Of a stretch of DNA of 64,000 nt, positions 53,047 through 61,230 are shown in pieces. The position numbers and the translations under genes were made by a program. How positions within the stretch are numbered: position 1 is the first letter of the stretch; each line of letters starts with the position of its first letter. The notes under the pieces were generated by a model, which saw only the letters and a list, made by a program, of their open reading frames with translations, had not been told where the DNA came from and did not search any database. Origin of the DNA: Candidatus Pseudomonas phytovorans (GTDB lineage: Bacteria; Pseudomonadota; Gammaproteobacteria; Pseudomonadales; Pseudomonadaceae); contig CP119325.1 in the NCBI GenBank assembly GCA_029202525.1, positions 1,524,001 through 1,588,000 of the forward strand. Reading direction: 5' to 3'.

Positions 53047-53098
53047 AACGCGCCCGTGGCGCCCTGGCAAAACTGCTGGGGGGCCCCGGGCGCGTTTT
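53047..53098 (+). terminator. Terminator of petABC
   Basis: AACGCGCCCG (53047-53056) pairs exactly with CGGGCGCGTT (53087-53096), ending in four T residues, about 25 nt behind petC. The loop is long (30 nt) but GC-rich and may fold further. Confidence 0.75.
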
Positions 53099-53139
53099 CA
53101 TTTACAGTTGCACAAGCATCCCGTGCGAGGAGCCGCTAC

Positions 53140-53763
53140 ATGGGCGCAACCAACAGGTTAGCCTGCTATTCCGATCCCGCTGATCATTACTCTCATCGGG
53201 TACGCCTGGTGCTGGCCGAGAAGGGTGTCAGTGTGCAGGTCATCGATGTCGACCCGGCCCGCCTGCCGCCCAAGCTGGCTGAGGTCAACCCTTACGGCAG
53301 CGTGCCGACCCTGGTCGACCGTGACCTGGCGTTGTATGAATCGACCGTGGTGATGGAATACCTCGAGGAGCGTTACCCGCACCCACCGCTGATGCCGGTA
53401 TACCCGGTTGCGCGCGGTAACAGCCGTTTGCTGATACACCGCATCCAGCGTGACTGGTGTGCCCTGGCCGATACCGTACTCGACTCGCGCAGCAGCGAAG
53501 CTGCCCGTACCGAAGCACGCAAGGCCCTGCGCGAAAGCCTGACCGGCGTTTCGCCATTGTTCAATGAATTCGCCTGTTTCATGAGCGATGAGCAAAGCCT
53601 GGTCGATTGCTGTCTATTGCCCATACTCTGGCGTTTGCCGGTGTTGGGTATCGAATTGCCGCGGCAAGCCAAGCCGCTGCTGGATTACATGGAGCGGCAG
53701 TTCGCCCGCGAGCCTTTCCTGGCGAGCCTGTCCTCCGTAGAACGTGAAATGCGCAAGCTTTAA
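53140..53763 (+). CDS. sspA: Stringent starvation protein A
   Basis: A 207-residue GST-fold protein that binds RNA polymerase rather than acting as a transferase. Thioredoxin-like N-half LACYSDPADHYSHRVRLVLAEKG, VNPYGSVPTLVDRD, and a helical C-half. In Pseudomonas and enterics SspA affects stationary-phase and virulence transcription. The ATG at 53140 has GAGGAG upstream. It is 10 nt before sspB. Confidence 0.94.
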   Translation: MGATNRLACYSDPADHYSHRVRLVLAEKGVSVQVIDVDPARLPPKLAEVNPYGSVPTLVDRDLALYESTVVMEYLEERYPHPPLMPVYPVARGNSRLLIHRIQRDWCALADTVLDSRSSEAARTEARKALRESLTGVSPLFNEFACFMSDEQSLVDCCLLPILWRLPVLGIELPRQAKPLLDYMERQFAREPFLASLSSVEREMRKL

Positions 53764-53773
53764 GGAGCTGTTG

Positions 53774-54202
53774 ATGAACTCCAGTCGCCCCTATCTGGTT
53801 CGAGCACTGTATGAGTGGATCGTCGACAACGATTGCACGCCCCACATGCTGGTCAATGCCGAATACCCGAAAGTCCAGGTGCCGGATGGTTTCGCCAGTG
53901 ATGGCCAGATCGTCTTGAATATCTCGCCAAGTGCCGTGCGCAGCCTGCACATGGATAACGACGCGGTCAGCTTCGAGGGCCGCTTCAGTGGCGTTGCCCA
54001 TTCGCTGTTCGTGCCGGTTGGTGCCATCCTGGGTATCTATGCCCGTGAAAATGGCCAAGGCATGGTCTTTGAGCTGGATTCGCCTATGGAGGGCGATGAG
54101 CTGGAAGACGATGATGTGCAGCCCGACGACGATGGCCCGCCGGAAGGGGGTGGTCAGCCGCCGCGCCCAAGTGGTCGGCCAAGCCTGAAAGTGGTCAAGT
54201 AA
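53774..54202 (+). CDS. sspB: ClpXP specificity-enhancing factor SspB
   Basis: A 142-residue adaptor that brings ssrA-tagged proteins to ClpXP. The Sm-like substrate-binding half has SSRPYLVRALYEWIVDN and TPHMLVNAEYPKVQVP. A flexible acidic and Pro-rich linker follows, and the C-terminal ClpX-binding tail RPSLKVVK. It is cotranscribed with sspA and ends at a strong terminator. Confidence 0.96.
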   Translation: MNSSRPYLVRALYEWIVDNDCTPHMLVNAEYPKVQVPDGFASDGQIVLNISPSAVRSLHMDNDAVSFEGRFSGVAHSLFVPVGAILGIYARENGQGMVFELDSPMEGDELEDDDVQPDDDGPPEGGGQPPRPSGRPSLKVVK

Positions 54203-54205
54203 CAA

Positions 54206-54234
54206 AAAAGGCGATCCAACCGGATCGCCTTTTT
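54206..54234 (+). terminator. Intrinsic terminator of sspAB (bidirectional)
   Basis: GGCGATCC (54210-54217) pairs with GGATCGCC (54222-54229), with T-run after and A-run before, so it can also serve the convergent lipoprotein gene. Confidence 0.93.
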
Positions 54235-54253
54235 ATTTGCCGCCAGTTTCAGG

Positions 54254-54472
54254 TTACAGGTCGCTGATGGTGCGGACCTGATCCTTGTTGATGCGGGTGC
54301 GTTTGCCGTCGAGTTGCTGGAACTCGTAGAAGCCGGCGTCGCGGTCGTACTTGGGGGCGTCGACAGCCTGGATTTCACGGCCATCGTTGAGGGTGATGAG
54401 GCTTGGGGTGGAGCAGCCGGCCAGAGTGGCGAAGGTGCCGATCAGCAGGGCAGGCAGCAGAAGCTTTTTCAT
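54254..54472 (-). CDS. YgdI/YgdR-family small lipoprotein
   Basis: A 72-residue lipoprotein. Lipobox LAGC (ALLIGTFATLAGCS) is followed by the family domain ITLNDGREIQAVDAPKYDRDAGFYEFQQLDGK, an SH3-like small beta fold. The function is unknown in all relatives. It is convergent with sspB across a shared terminator. Confidence 0.9.
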   Translation of the reverse strand: MKKLLLPALLIGTFATLAGCSTPSLITLNDGREIQAVDAPKYDRDAGFYEFQQLDGKRTRINKDQVRTISDL

Positions 54473-54516
54473 GCGGTGTTTCCTGGGATTCTGAAAGGTG
54501 GGGCATTGTGGTCGCT

Positions 54517-54559
54517 TGTCAGGCCTCTTCGCGGGTGAACCTGCGAAGAGGCCCTGACA
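54517..54559. repeat. REP-like hairpin
   Basis: TGTCAGGCCTCTTCGCGGG..CCTGCGAAGAGGCCCTGACA, a single compact dyad between two minus-strand lipoprotein genes. It may end transcription of the BON gene. Confidence 0.8.
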
Positions 54560-54572
54560 GGCAATCAGTGAA

Positions 54573-55151
54573 TCAGTCGATGTACTCGAACAGCTTGACG
54601 ATCTTCTGCACGCCCGACACGCCCTGCACCACTGCGGTGGCCGAGTTGGCCTCCTGCTGGGTGACCAGGCCGAGCAGGTAGACGATACCGTTCTCGGTGA
54701 TCACCTTGATGCGCGAGCTGGGCACGGCGTTGTCGCCCAGCATCTGAGTCTTGATCTTGGTGGTCAGCCAGGCATCGTTGTTACGTGCCAGGATGGAGGA
54801 GGGCTGCATCACCTGCAGTTCGTTGTGCACTTTCTTGACGCGCTGCACCTGGCCAGCGGTCTGCTCGGCGAGGCTCTTGAGGTCGGCGCGTGGGGTTTGG
54901 CCGGCCAGCAGGACGATGCCGTTGTAGCTGCTGACAACAATGTGCGAGCCCTTGTCCAGGTCAGGGCTGGCCTTGGAAATGTTCACCGAGGCCTTGGTCT
55001 CGATCAGCGAGTCGTCGATCTTGCTGCCAATGGTGCGCGTACCGCGATCATCCTCGATCGGCGAGTTGCGGGTAGAGGTGAGTACCGAGCTGCAACCGGT
55101 GACGCTCAGGCACAGGGTCAGGGCCATCAGGCCGAGGCGCATAGGGGTCAT
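54573..55151 (-). CDS. BON-domain outer-membrane lipoprotein (DolP/YraP-like)
   Basis: A 192-residue lipoprotein. Lipobox VTGC (LCLSVTGCSS) is followed by two BON domains (about 45-115 and 120-190), with SYNGIVLLAGQTP and ITENGIVYLLGLVTQQEA as the matching segments. The E. coli DolP protein keeps outer-membrane integrity. Its start overlaps the gmhA/diaA-like stop by 4 nt. The gene order with the SIS protein, yraN and lpoA matches that of E. coli. Confidence 0.92.
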   Translation of the reverse strand: MTPMRLGLMALTLCLSVTGCSSVLTSTRNSPIEDDRGTRTIGSKIDDSLIETKASVNISKASPDLDKGSHIVVSSYNGIVLLAGQTPRADLKSLAEQTAGQVQRVKKVHNELQVMQPSSILARNNDAWLTTKIKTQMLGDNAVPSSRIKVITENGIVYLLGLVTQQEANSATAVVQGVSGVQKIVKLFEYID

Positions 55152-55741
55152 TCTTCACTCCCGAACAGTTGGCTGTCGATCAGATCACACAGGCAGTGGA
55201 TCGCCAGCAGGTGGACTTCCTGGATGCGTGCGGTAACCGTCGAAGGTACGCGGATTTCCACGTCTTCGGGCAGCAGCAGCGAAGCCATGCCGCCGCCGTC
55301 GCGGCCCGTCAATGCTACGACAATCATTTCGCGGTCATGTGCGGCCTGGATCGCCTGGATCACGTTGGCCGAGTTGCCGCTGGTGGAGATCGCCAGCAGA
55401 ACGTCGCCGGGTTGGCCCAGGGCGCGAATCTGCTTGGAAAACACTTCGTTGTAGCTGTAGTCGTTGGCGATCGAGGTCAGGGTCGAGCTGTCGGTGGTCA
55501 GCGCGATGGCTGGCAGGCTCGGGCGTTCGCGCTCGAAACGGTTAAGCAGTTCTGACGAAAAATGCTGGGCATCACCGGCCGAGCCGCCGTTGCCACAGGC
55601 GAGCATCTTGCCCTCGTTGAGCATCGCATTGACCATGACCAGGCTGGCCTGCTCGATGTGCGGTGCCAGGATGTCCATTGCCTGTTGCTTGGTGTCGATG
55701 CTGGCCTGGAACAGCCGGCGGATTCGGGATTGCATGTCCAT
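55148..55741 (-). CDS. SIS-domain phosphosugar protein (GmhA/DiaA type)
   Basis: A 197-residue SIS-fold protein. CGNGGSAGDAQHFSSELLNRF and AISTSGNSANVIQAIQAAHDREM are shared by phosphoheptose isomerase GmhA and the replication regulator DiaA. Gene context (yraN, lpoA, dolP) is that of DiaA in E. coli, while pseudomonad genomes usually label this gene gmhA. From sequence alone I cannot separate the two roles. AAGGT precedes the ATG. Confidence 0.85.
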   Translation of the reverse strand: MDMQSRIRRLFQASIDTKQQAMDILAPHIEQASLVMVNAMLNEGKMLACGNGGSAGDAQHFSSELLNRFERERPSLPAIALTTDSSTLTSIANDYSYNEVFSKQIRALGQPGDVLLAISTSGNSANVIQAIQAAHDREMIVVALTGRDGGGMASLLLPEDVEIRVPSTVTARIQEVHLLAIHCLCDLIDSQLFGSEE

Positions 55742-55827
55742 CTGGTGACCTTAAGTGGGGCGGTGGCCTTTGCTACGCGCAACAACGACCAGCCCGCGAA
55801 ACATAGAGCAAAGAAAACGAAGTGGGT

Positions 55828-56199
55828 TCAGCATTCGAAGGCGTTCTTCAGCCATTGAAGCGGTCTGCCTGCATGGTGGCTGCCCTGCAGGGCGACTACG
55901 TCGAAGCGGCACGGGTGGTTGCCCCAGTGGGGCTCCTTCTGCAGATACAGGCTGGCGGCAAGCACCAGCCGTTTCTGCTTGCGCCCGTCGATACTGCCGA
56001 GGGCGCCACCGAAGCAAGCGTGCAGCCGGTAGCGGACTTCGACGAATACTACTGTATCGGCGTCAAGCATGACCAGATCAAGCTCACCGCCTTTGCATCG
56101 CCAGTTGCGCGCCAGCAACTGCAGACCCTGCCCTTGAAGGTACTCAAGGGCTTGGGTTTCTGCTGCCTGCCCGGCGCTGGTGGGCGACGCTGCTACCAT
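55828..56199 (-). CDS. YraN-family (UPF0102) endonuclease-like protein
   Basis: A 123-residue protein with a Holliday-junction-resolvase-like fold. GQAAETQALEYLQGQGLQLLARNWRCKGGELDLV carries the Glu/Asp cluster, and VFVEVRYR supplies the conserved E-x-K/R pair. The function is unproven. Its start shares a base with the lpoA stop (TGATG), so translation is coupled. Confidence 0.92.
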   Translation of the reverse strand: MVAASPTSAGQAAETQALEYLQGQGLQLLARNWRCKGGELDLVMLDADTVVFVEVRYRLHACFGGALGSIDGRKQKRLVLAASLYLQKEPHWGNHPCRFDVVALQGSHHAGRPLQWLKNAFEC

Positions 56200-58016
56200 C
56201 AGCGTGCGGTGTCAGGCAGGCGCTTGACCTGGCCGCCAGCGAACTCGGCCCATGGCAGCTGGCGTTCTACGCGCTGGTTGGCGTTGATGCTCAGGCTGCC
56301 CGAAAGGCCCAGGACGCGGTTGTCCGGCAGCGCTTTCAGCTGGCCCAGGCGCGGTGCCAGGCTGTAGGCATCGACGCCCATGGCGTACAGGCGGCCAAGG
56401 CTGCCTGCGGCCTGCGGCCATTGCTGTACCACCTGCTGGCGCAGGCTGTTGCTGGTGTCGAGCAGCCACGGCGTTTCACAGAAGCGGATGCCGTTCATGT
56501 CGTTGTACTGGTTGACATCGCCGCTGGCACTGTACAGGTTCGAGGTGGCGTAGACCGGCACGTCCCCTGCGTACTGGAAGTTCAGGGTCGGCTTGATCTG
56601 CTGGGCCTGTTGCGGGGTCGAGGCCAGGAAGATGAAATCGATATCCTGGCGGCGCGACGGTTGAGCGGCGATGCTGCCACCTACCGTGCTTTGCAGGCTC
56701 TTGGCGCGGCCTTCACTCTGGCGCAGCTGGAACAGGTCGGCGATCTGCTGGGCCAGGGCAACCGGCTGGGCGATGCGCTCGGCGGCGAGCAGCGTGCCGC
56801 CATTGCCTTCCCAGTCCTGACGGAAGGCCGCCAGCACGCGGTCACCCCATTCGCCGCTTGGCACCAGGGCCACAGCGCGGACCATGCCGTCGGCACGTGC
56901 GCGGCGGGCTACTTCGCGGGCTTCGTCTTCGGCAGCCAGGCCGAACTGGAACAGTTGCGGCGGGGCTTTCTGGCCTGCGTCGGCATAGTTCAGGGCCAGC
57001 GTAGTGATTGGCAGCTGTGGTTTGGCGGCCAGTTGTTTGACCAAAGGCTTTTCAAGCGGGCCGATGACCAGTTGCACGCCAGCGGCCTGGGCCTGGCGAT
57101 AGAAGTCGTCGAGCGAGCCGATGCGCGAGCTGTCGAACACCTGCACCGCAGGCGCCGGCTGGCCGGCTTGCTGGGCCTGGAAGTGCGCAGCCATGAAGCC
57201 GTCACGCAGGGCGCGGGCAACACCGGCCAACGGGCCTTCCTGAGGCAGCAGCAGGGCGATCTTGGTCAATGGCTGGCTGGCCAGCTCTTTGAGTTTGGTC
57301 AAGGCCAGCGGCAGTTGCTGGGCGGCTGGGTGGTCCGGATGCTGTTTGACCCAGGTCTCGATGGCCGCTTGCTGCTGTTCCAGGGTGCCGGCGCTTTTCA
57401 CGGCGAAGGCCAGGCTGGCCCAGCCGTTCAGGGTCTGGTCGTTGCCGGGTTGCTGCAACTGCTCTGCCGGCAGCGAGGCGACCAAGGCCCAGATGGCGTC
57501 ATTGTTGGTACTCGCGGCCTGGCCGCTGAGCAGCGGTGCCAGCAGTACGCGCTGCTGAGCGGCAGCCAGGGCCTGGCCATCGGCCTCAAGCGCGGCGGCG
57601 TGCACGCTGTAGGTGCGCGCTTGCTGTTCTGCAGGCAGTTCGGCAACACGCTGCAGGCTGGGGTGAGCCAGGGCGGTCAGGGCCGCCTTGGGCTGGTTGC
57701 GGCTCATGGCCAGCTCGGCAGCGAGGGTGCTGGCGAACACTTGCTGGGCCGGCTTGAGCGTGTCCAGCGGGACTTGCTCGAGAATGCGTGCGGCGCGGGG
57801 GAAGTCCTTCTGCTTGTAGGCCAGGTCGGCCGCACTCAGGCGCAGCAGGGCGGCGTCTTCTGCAGACTTGCTGGAAGCGGCCTTTTCGAGCAGTTGCTCG
57901 ATGCTGGCGTCCGGGGTGCGTGGCAGTTCGCCCAGGCTGGATGAGGGCGAGCTGGCGCAAGCGGCCAGCAGGGCAGCGAGGCAGAGGGCTGTGAGCAGCC
58001 GCAGGCAAGCGATCAT
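56199..58016 (-). CDS. lpoA: Penicillin-binding protein activator LpoA
   Basis: A 605-residue outer-membrane lipoprotein. The signal and lipobox LAAC (LCLAALLAACASS) are followed by an N-terminal helical TPR-like domain (about 30-250) and a C-terminal periplasmic-binding-protein-like domain (about 255-600, from LTKIALLLPQEGPLAG). LpoA reaches through the periplasm to activate the cell-wall synthase PBP1A. It is divergent from rsmI with about 186 bp between. Confidence 0.93.
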   Translation of the reverse strand: MIACLRLLTALCLAALLAACASSPSSSLGELPRTPDASIEQLLEKAASSKSAEDAALLRLSAADLAYKQKDFPRAARILEQVPLDTLKPAQQVFASTLAAELAMSRNQPKAALTALAHPSLQRVAELPAEQQARTYSVHAAALEADGQALAAAQQRVLLAPLLSGQAASTNNDAIWALVASLPAEQLQQPGNDQTLNGWASLAFAVKSAGTLEQQQAAIETWVKQHPDHPAAQQLPLALTKLKELASQPLTKIALLLPQEGPLAGVARALRDGFMAAHFQAQQAGQPAPAVQVFDSSRIGSLDDFYRQAQAAGVQLVIGPLEKPLVKQLAAKPQLPITTLALNYADAGQKAPPQLFQFGLAAEDEAREVARRARADGMVRAVALVPSGEWGDRVLAAFRQDWEGNGGTLLAAERIAQPVALAQQIADLFQLRQSEGRAKSLQSTVGGSIAAQPSRRQDIDFIFLASTPQQAQQIKPTLNFQYAGDVPVYATSNLYSASGDVNQYNDMNGIRFCETPWLLDTSNSLRQQVVQQWPQAAGSLGRLYAMGVDAYSLAPRLGQLKALPDNRVLGLSGSLSINANQRVERQLPWAEFAGGQVKRLPDTAR

Positions 58017-58202
58017 GTAATGGTCCTGTTACTCGATCAAGTTGGCCGGCAATTGTACCCAAGCACTGGCCGGGGCGCGATGTTGCTGTGCTGATCCTTC
58101 ACTATAGGTGGCCTGCCGCCGGTCGCGGGTGAAGTTCTTTGCGCCCTGTTGCAGGCGCTCGGGCTACAATGGCGCCTTTGATCCGAATGACAGGTGTGCG
58201 CA

Positions 58203-59078
58203 GTGACTGATGTGGCAGGGGCTTCGAAATCCACGGTGGGGACGCTGTATGTGGTGGCAACCCCCATCGGCAACCTCGACGACATGAGCGCCCGGGCGCT
58301 GAAGGTGCTGGCGGACGTGGCGTTGATCGCCGCCGAAGACACCCGCCATTCGATCCGCCTGCTGCAACACTTTGGCATCGACACACCGCTGGCGGCCTGC
58401 CATGAACACAACGAACGTGATGAGGGTGGGCGTTTTCTCACCAAGCTGCTGGCTGGCGAGAATGTGGCGCTGGTTTCCGATGCTGGCACGCCGCTGATTT
58501 CCGATCCGGGCTACCACCTGGTGCGCCAGGCGCGGGCAGCGGGGGTGAACGTGGTGCCGGTGCCTGGCGCCTGTGCCCTGATCGCCGCGCTGTCGGCGGC
58601 CGGCCTGCCGTCGGACCGCTTCATCTTCGAAGGCTTCCTGCCGGCCAAGCAGGCGGGGCGCCGGGCGCGCCTTGAGCAGGTGAAGGAAGAGCCGCGTACG
58701 CTGATCTTCTATGAAGCCCCGCACCGTATCCTCGAATGCCTTGAAGACATGGAGCTGGTATTTGGTGGCGAGCGGCCGGCGTTGCTGGCGCGCGAGCTGA
58801 CCAAGACCTTCGAGACCCTCAAGGGCCTGCCGCTGGCTGAGCTGCGTGCGTTCGTTGCCGGCGACAGCAACCAGCAGCGCGGTGAATGCGTGGTACTGGT
58901 CGGAGGCTGGAGCGGGCCAGAGGGCGAGCAGGCCATCAGTGCCGAGGCCCAGCGCGTACTCGACCTGCTGCTGGCCGAGTTGCCACTGAAGCGGGCGGCG
59001 GCGCTGGCGGCGGAAATTACGGGTGTGCGCAAGAACCTGTTGTACCAACTTGCCCTGGAAAAGCAGAAAACCGAATAG
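58203..59078 (+). CDS. rsmI: 16S rRNA (cytidine-1402-2'-O)-methyltransferase RsmI
   Basis: A 291-residue SAM-dependent tetrapyrrole-methylase-fold enzyme. GTLYVVATPIGNLDDMSARAL opens the domain, and LVSDAGTPLISDPGY and VPVPGACALIAALSAAGL are further family motifs. It 2'-O-methylates C1402 of 16S rRNA in the decoding centre. Two GTG codons (58194, 58203) may start it; the second has AGG at a better distance. It is transcribed towards rnpB. Confidence 0.95.
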   Translation: MTDVAGASKSTVGTLYVVATPIGNLDDMSARALKVLADVALIAAEDTRHSIRLLQHFGIDTPLAACHEHNERDEGGRFLTKLLAGENVALVSDAGTPLISDPGYHLVRQARAAGVNVVPVPGACALIAALSAAGLPSDRFIFEGFLPAKQAGRRARLEQVKEEPRTLIFYEAPHRILECLEDMELVFGGERPALLARELTKTFETLKGLPLAELRAFVAGDSNQQRGECVVLVGGWSGPEGEQAISAEAQRVLDLLLAELPLKRAAALAAEITGVRKNLLYQLALEKQKTE

Positions 59079-59107
59079 TGGCAGTTTGATATAAGTGTCG
59101 GTATTGC

Positions 59108-59136
59108 TTGTTCTTGTGAGCGTGTGTCGGTAACCT
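59108..59136 (+). promoter_or_regulatory. Candidate promoter of rnpB
   Basis: TTGTTC (59108-59113), 17-nt spacer, TAACCT (59131-59136). The start would fall at about 59143-59146, exactly where the conserved P RNA begins. Confidence 0.65.
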
Positions 59137-59145
59137 TGGCGGCGG

Positions 59146-59520
59146 AGAGTCGATCGGACAGTCGCTGCCTGTTTTTGTTCCGCAACTTTTAGTTGTGCGA
59201 GCAGCAGGGGGAGGAAAGTCCGGGCTCCATAGGGCAGAGTGCCAGGTAACGCCTGGGAGGCGCGAGCCTACGGAAAGTGCCACAGAAAATAACCGCCTAA
59301 GCACTTCGGTGCCGGTAAGGGTGAAAAGGTGCGGTAAGAGCGCACCGCACGGCTGGCAACAGTTCGTGGCTAGGTAAACCCCACTCGGAGCAAGACCAAA
59401 TAGGGTTCCATCAGGCGTGGCCCGCGTCGGAACCGGGTAGGTTGCTAGAGGCGTCCAGTGATGGCCGTCGTAGAGGAATGACTGTCCTCGACAAAACCCG
59501 GCTTACAGATCGACTCTCCA
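59146..59520 (+). ncRNA. rnpB: RNase P RNA (type A)
   Basis: The catalytic RNA that matures tRNA 5' ends. The 5' end AGAGTCGATCGGACAGTCGC and the 3' end ACAGATCGACTCTCC pair to form the P1 helix. The conserved core blocks GAGGAAAGTCCGGGCTCC (5' part of P4 region), AAGGGTGAAAAGGTGCGGTAAG, and the 3' ATAGAGG-like/ACAAAACCCGGCTTACAG end are present in order. The length of about 375 nt is normal for bacterial type A. The P1 stem followed by TTTT near 59523 may help end transcription. Location between rsmI and mraZ is typical for Pseudomonas. Confidence 0.95.
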
Positions 59521-59725
59521 CCTTTTCCTCTCCTGCTTGATTCGATAGCAGATCCTCGCTGGTAATACCGAAAAAATCTTACTCTTGATAAATCACTTTA
59601 ACTTCTAACTCCATTCGCCTGAGTGGGTTTGATTTTTATCGTGTTTTCTTCTCGTTGGTAGTCCTTCCACATTCCTTTATCGCGCTAAATCTCGGTCCCG
59701 TAAGGCTTTTCCTTCCGAACGTGCC
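59521..59725. other. AT-rich spacer between rnpB and the mra promoter
   Basis: About 205 bp, T-rich, with no ORF or stable dyad that I can support. Confidence 0.5.
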
Positions 59726-59755
59726 TTGACGGTGCTGCGGGCGGATTCCTATAGT
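59726..59755 (+). promoter_or_regulatory. Sigma-70 promoter of the mraZ division/cell-wall cluster
   Basis: TTGACG (59726-59731), 18-nt spacer, TATAGT (59750-59755); start near 59762, directly before the MraZ repeats. Confidence 0.75.
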
Positions 59756-59764
59756 GTGCGCAAG

Positions 59765-59789
59765 TGGCAGAAAGTGGGATGAAGTGGGT
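59765..59789 (+). promoter_or_regulatory. MraZ operator: three TGGGN-type repeats
   Basis: TGGCA (59765-59769), TGGGA (59775-59779) and TGGGT (59785-59789), each separated by exactly 5 nt. E. coli MraZ binds three TGGGN repeats with 5-nt spacers downstream of its own promoter, so autorepression is very likely here. Confidence 0.85.
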
Positions 59790-59830
59790 TTTCTGGCACA
59801 AAAACGATACCATTGTGGGGAATCGCAGCC

Positions 59831-60286
59831 GTGTTCCGCGGAGCCAACGCCGTCAGCCTCGATGCCAAGGGCCGTCTCGCCATGCCGAGCCGGTACCGTG
59901 ACGAGCTCGATTCGCGTTGCAATGGTCAGCTGATCGTGACCATCGACGCCGTAGATCCCTGCTTGTGTGTTTATCCCCTCGATGAGTGGGAACAGATAGA
60001 AGCCAAGTTGCGTGCCTTGCCATCGTTGCGTGAGGAAAACCGCCGCCTGCAGCGCTTGCTGATCGGTAATGCGGTTGACCTGGAGCTCGATGGCAGTGGG
60101 CGTTTCCTGGTACCGCCCCGCCTGCGGGAGTACGCCAAGCTCGACAAGAAGGCGATGCTGGTGGGGCAGCTGAACAAATTCCAGCTGTGGGATGAAGATG
60201 CCTGGAACACGGTTTCGGCAGCCGACCTTGCAGCTATTCAACAACCGGGCGCCATGCCCGACGAATTGCGTGACCTGATCCTGTGA
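59831..60286 (+). CDS. mraZ: Transcriptional regulator MraZ
   Basis: A 151-residue protein with two AbrB-like swapped-hairpin repeats, each with the DxxxR motif: NAVSLDAKGRLAMPSRYRDEL and LELDGSGRFLVPPRLREYA. It forms a ring that binds the direct repeats upstream and represses the mra cluster; RsmH counters it in E. coli. GTG start with GGGGA at 9 nt. It overlaps rsmH by 4 nt (GTGA). Confidence 0.96.
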   Translation: MFRGANAVSLDAKGRLAMPSRYRDELDSRCNGQLIVTIDAVDPCLCVYPLDEWEQIEAKLRALPSLREENRRLQRLLIGNAVDLELDGSGRFLVPPRLREYAKLDKKAMLVGQLNKFQLWDEDAWNTVSAADLAAIQQPGAMPDELRDLIL

Positions 60287-61230
60287 CCATAGATAGCGGC
60301 TTCAACCACATTACCGTCCTGCTCGACGAAGCTGTCGAGGCATTGGCCCTGCGCGCCGACGGTTGCTATCTGGACGGCACCTTTGGCCGTGGCGGACACA
60401 GTCGGCTGATTCTCAGCAAGCTCGGTCCGCAAGGGCGGCTGCTGGGCTTCGACAAAGATCCACAGGCGATTGCCACAGGGCAAGCGCTGGCGGCCGAAGA
60501 CGGCCGCTTTGTCATTGTGCAGCGCAGCTTTGCCGAGCTGGGTACAGAAGTGGCCGAGCGCGGCCTGGACGGGAAGGTCAGCGGTGTGCTGCTGGACCTG
60601 GGCGTGTCCTCGCCGCAGCTGGACGACCCCGAGCGTGGCTTCAGCTTCCTCAACGATGGCCCGCTGGACATGCGCATGAACCCGGACCAGGGCATCAGTG
60701 CCGCCGAGTTCATCGCCACCGCGCCTGTGGAAGAAATCGCCCGCGTCTTCAAAGAGTACGGTGAAGAGCGCTTCTCCGGCCGCATGGCCCGTGCCGTGGT
60801 CGAGCGCCGCGAAAAAGAGCCGTTCACCCGTACTGCCGACCTGGCGGAAGTGCTCAAGGTGGCCAATCCTGCCTGGGAAAAAGGCAAGAACCCGGCTACC
60901 CGTGCCTTCCAGGGCCTGCGGATTCATGTCAACAACGAGCTGGGTGATCTGGAGGCTGGCCTGGAGGCTGCACTGGATGCGCTTGAGGTCGGTGGCCGCC
61001 TGGCAGTGATCAGTTTCCACTCGCTTGAGGACCGGATCGTCAAGCTGTTCATGCGCAAGCTGGTCAAGGGCGAGGCCGACAACCTGCCTCGCAACCTGCC
61101 GGTGCAGCACAAGGTCTTCGAGCCGAAAATCAAGCTCATCGGCAAGGCCCAGTTCGCCTCCGAAGCCGAGCTCAAGGCCAACCCACGGTCGCGTAGCGCC
61201 GTGATGCGTGTGGCGGAGAAGCTGCGGTGA
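60283..61230 (+). CDS. rsmH: 16S rRNA (cytosine-1402-N4)-methyltransferase RsmH
   Basis: A 315-residue SAM methyltransferase. HITVLLDEAVEALAL, YLDGTFGRGGHS (SAM loop), LLDLGVSSPQLDDPERGFSF and RLAVISFHSLEDRIVK are family marks. It methylates N4 of C1402, the same nucleotide whose ribose is methylated by RsmI, encoded 1.2 kb upstream. It starts at GTG, overlapping mraZ, and overlaps ftsL by 4 nt. Confidence 0.97.
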   Translation: MTIDSGFNHITVLLDEAVEALALRADGCYLDGTFGRGGHSRLILSKLGPQGRLLGFDKDPQAIATGQALAAEDGRFVIVQRSFAELGTEVAERGLDGKVSGVLLDLGVSSPQLDDPERGFSFLNDGPLDMRMNPDQGISAAEFIATAPVEEIARVFKEYGEERFSGRMARAVVERREKEPFTRTADLAEVLKVANPAWEKGKNPATRAFQGLRIHVNNELGDLEAGLEAALDALEVGGRLAVISFHSLEDRIVKLFMRKLVKGEADNLPRNLPVQHKVFEPKIKLIGKAQFASEAELKANPRSRSAVMRVAEKLR

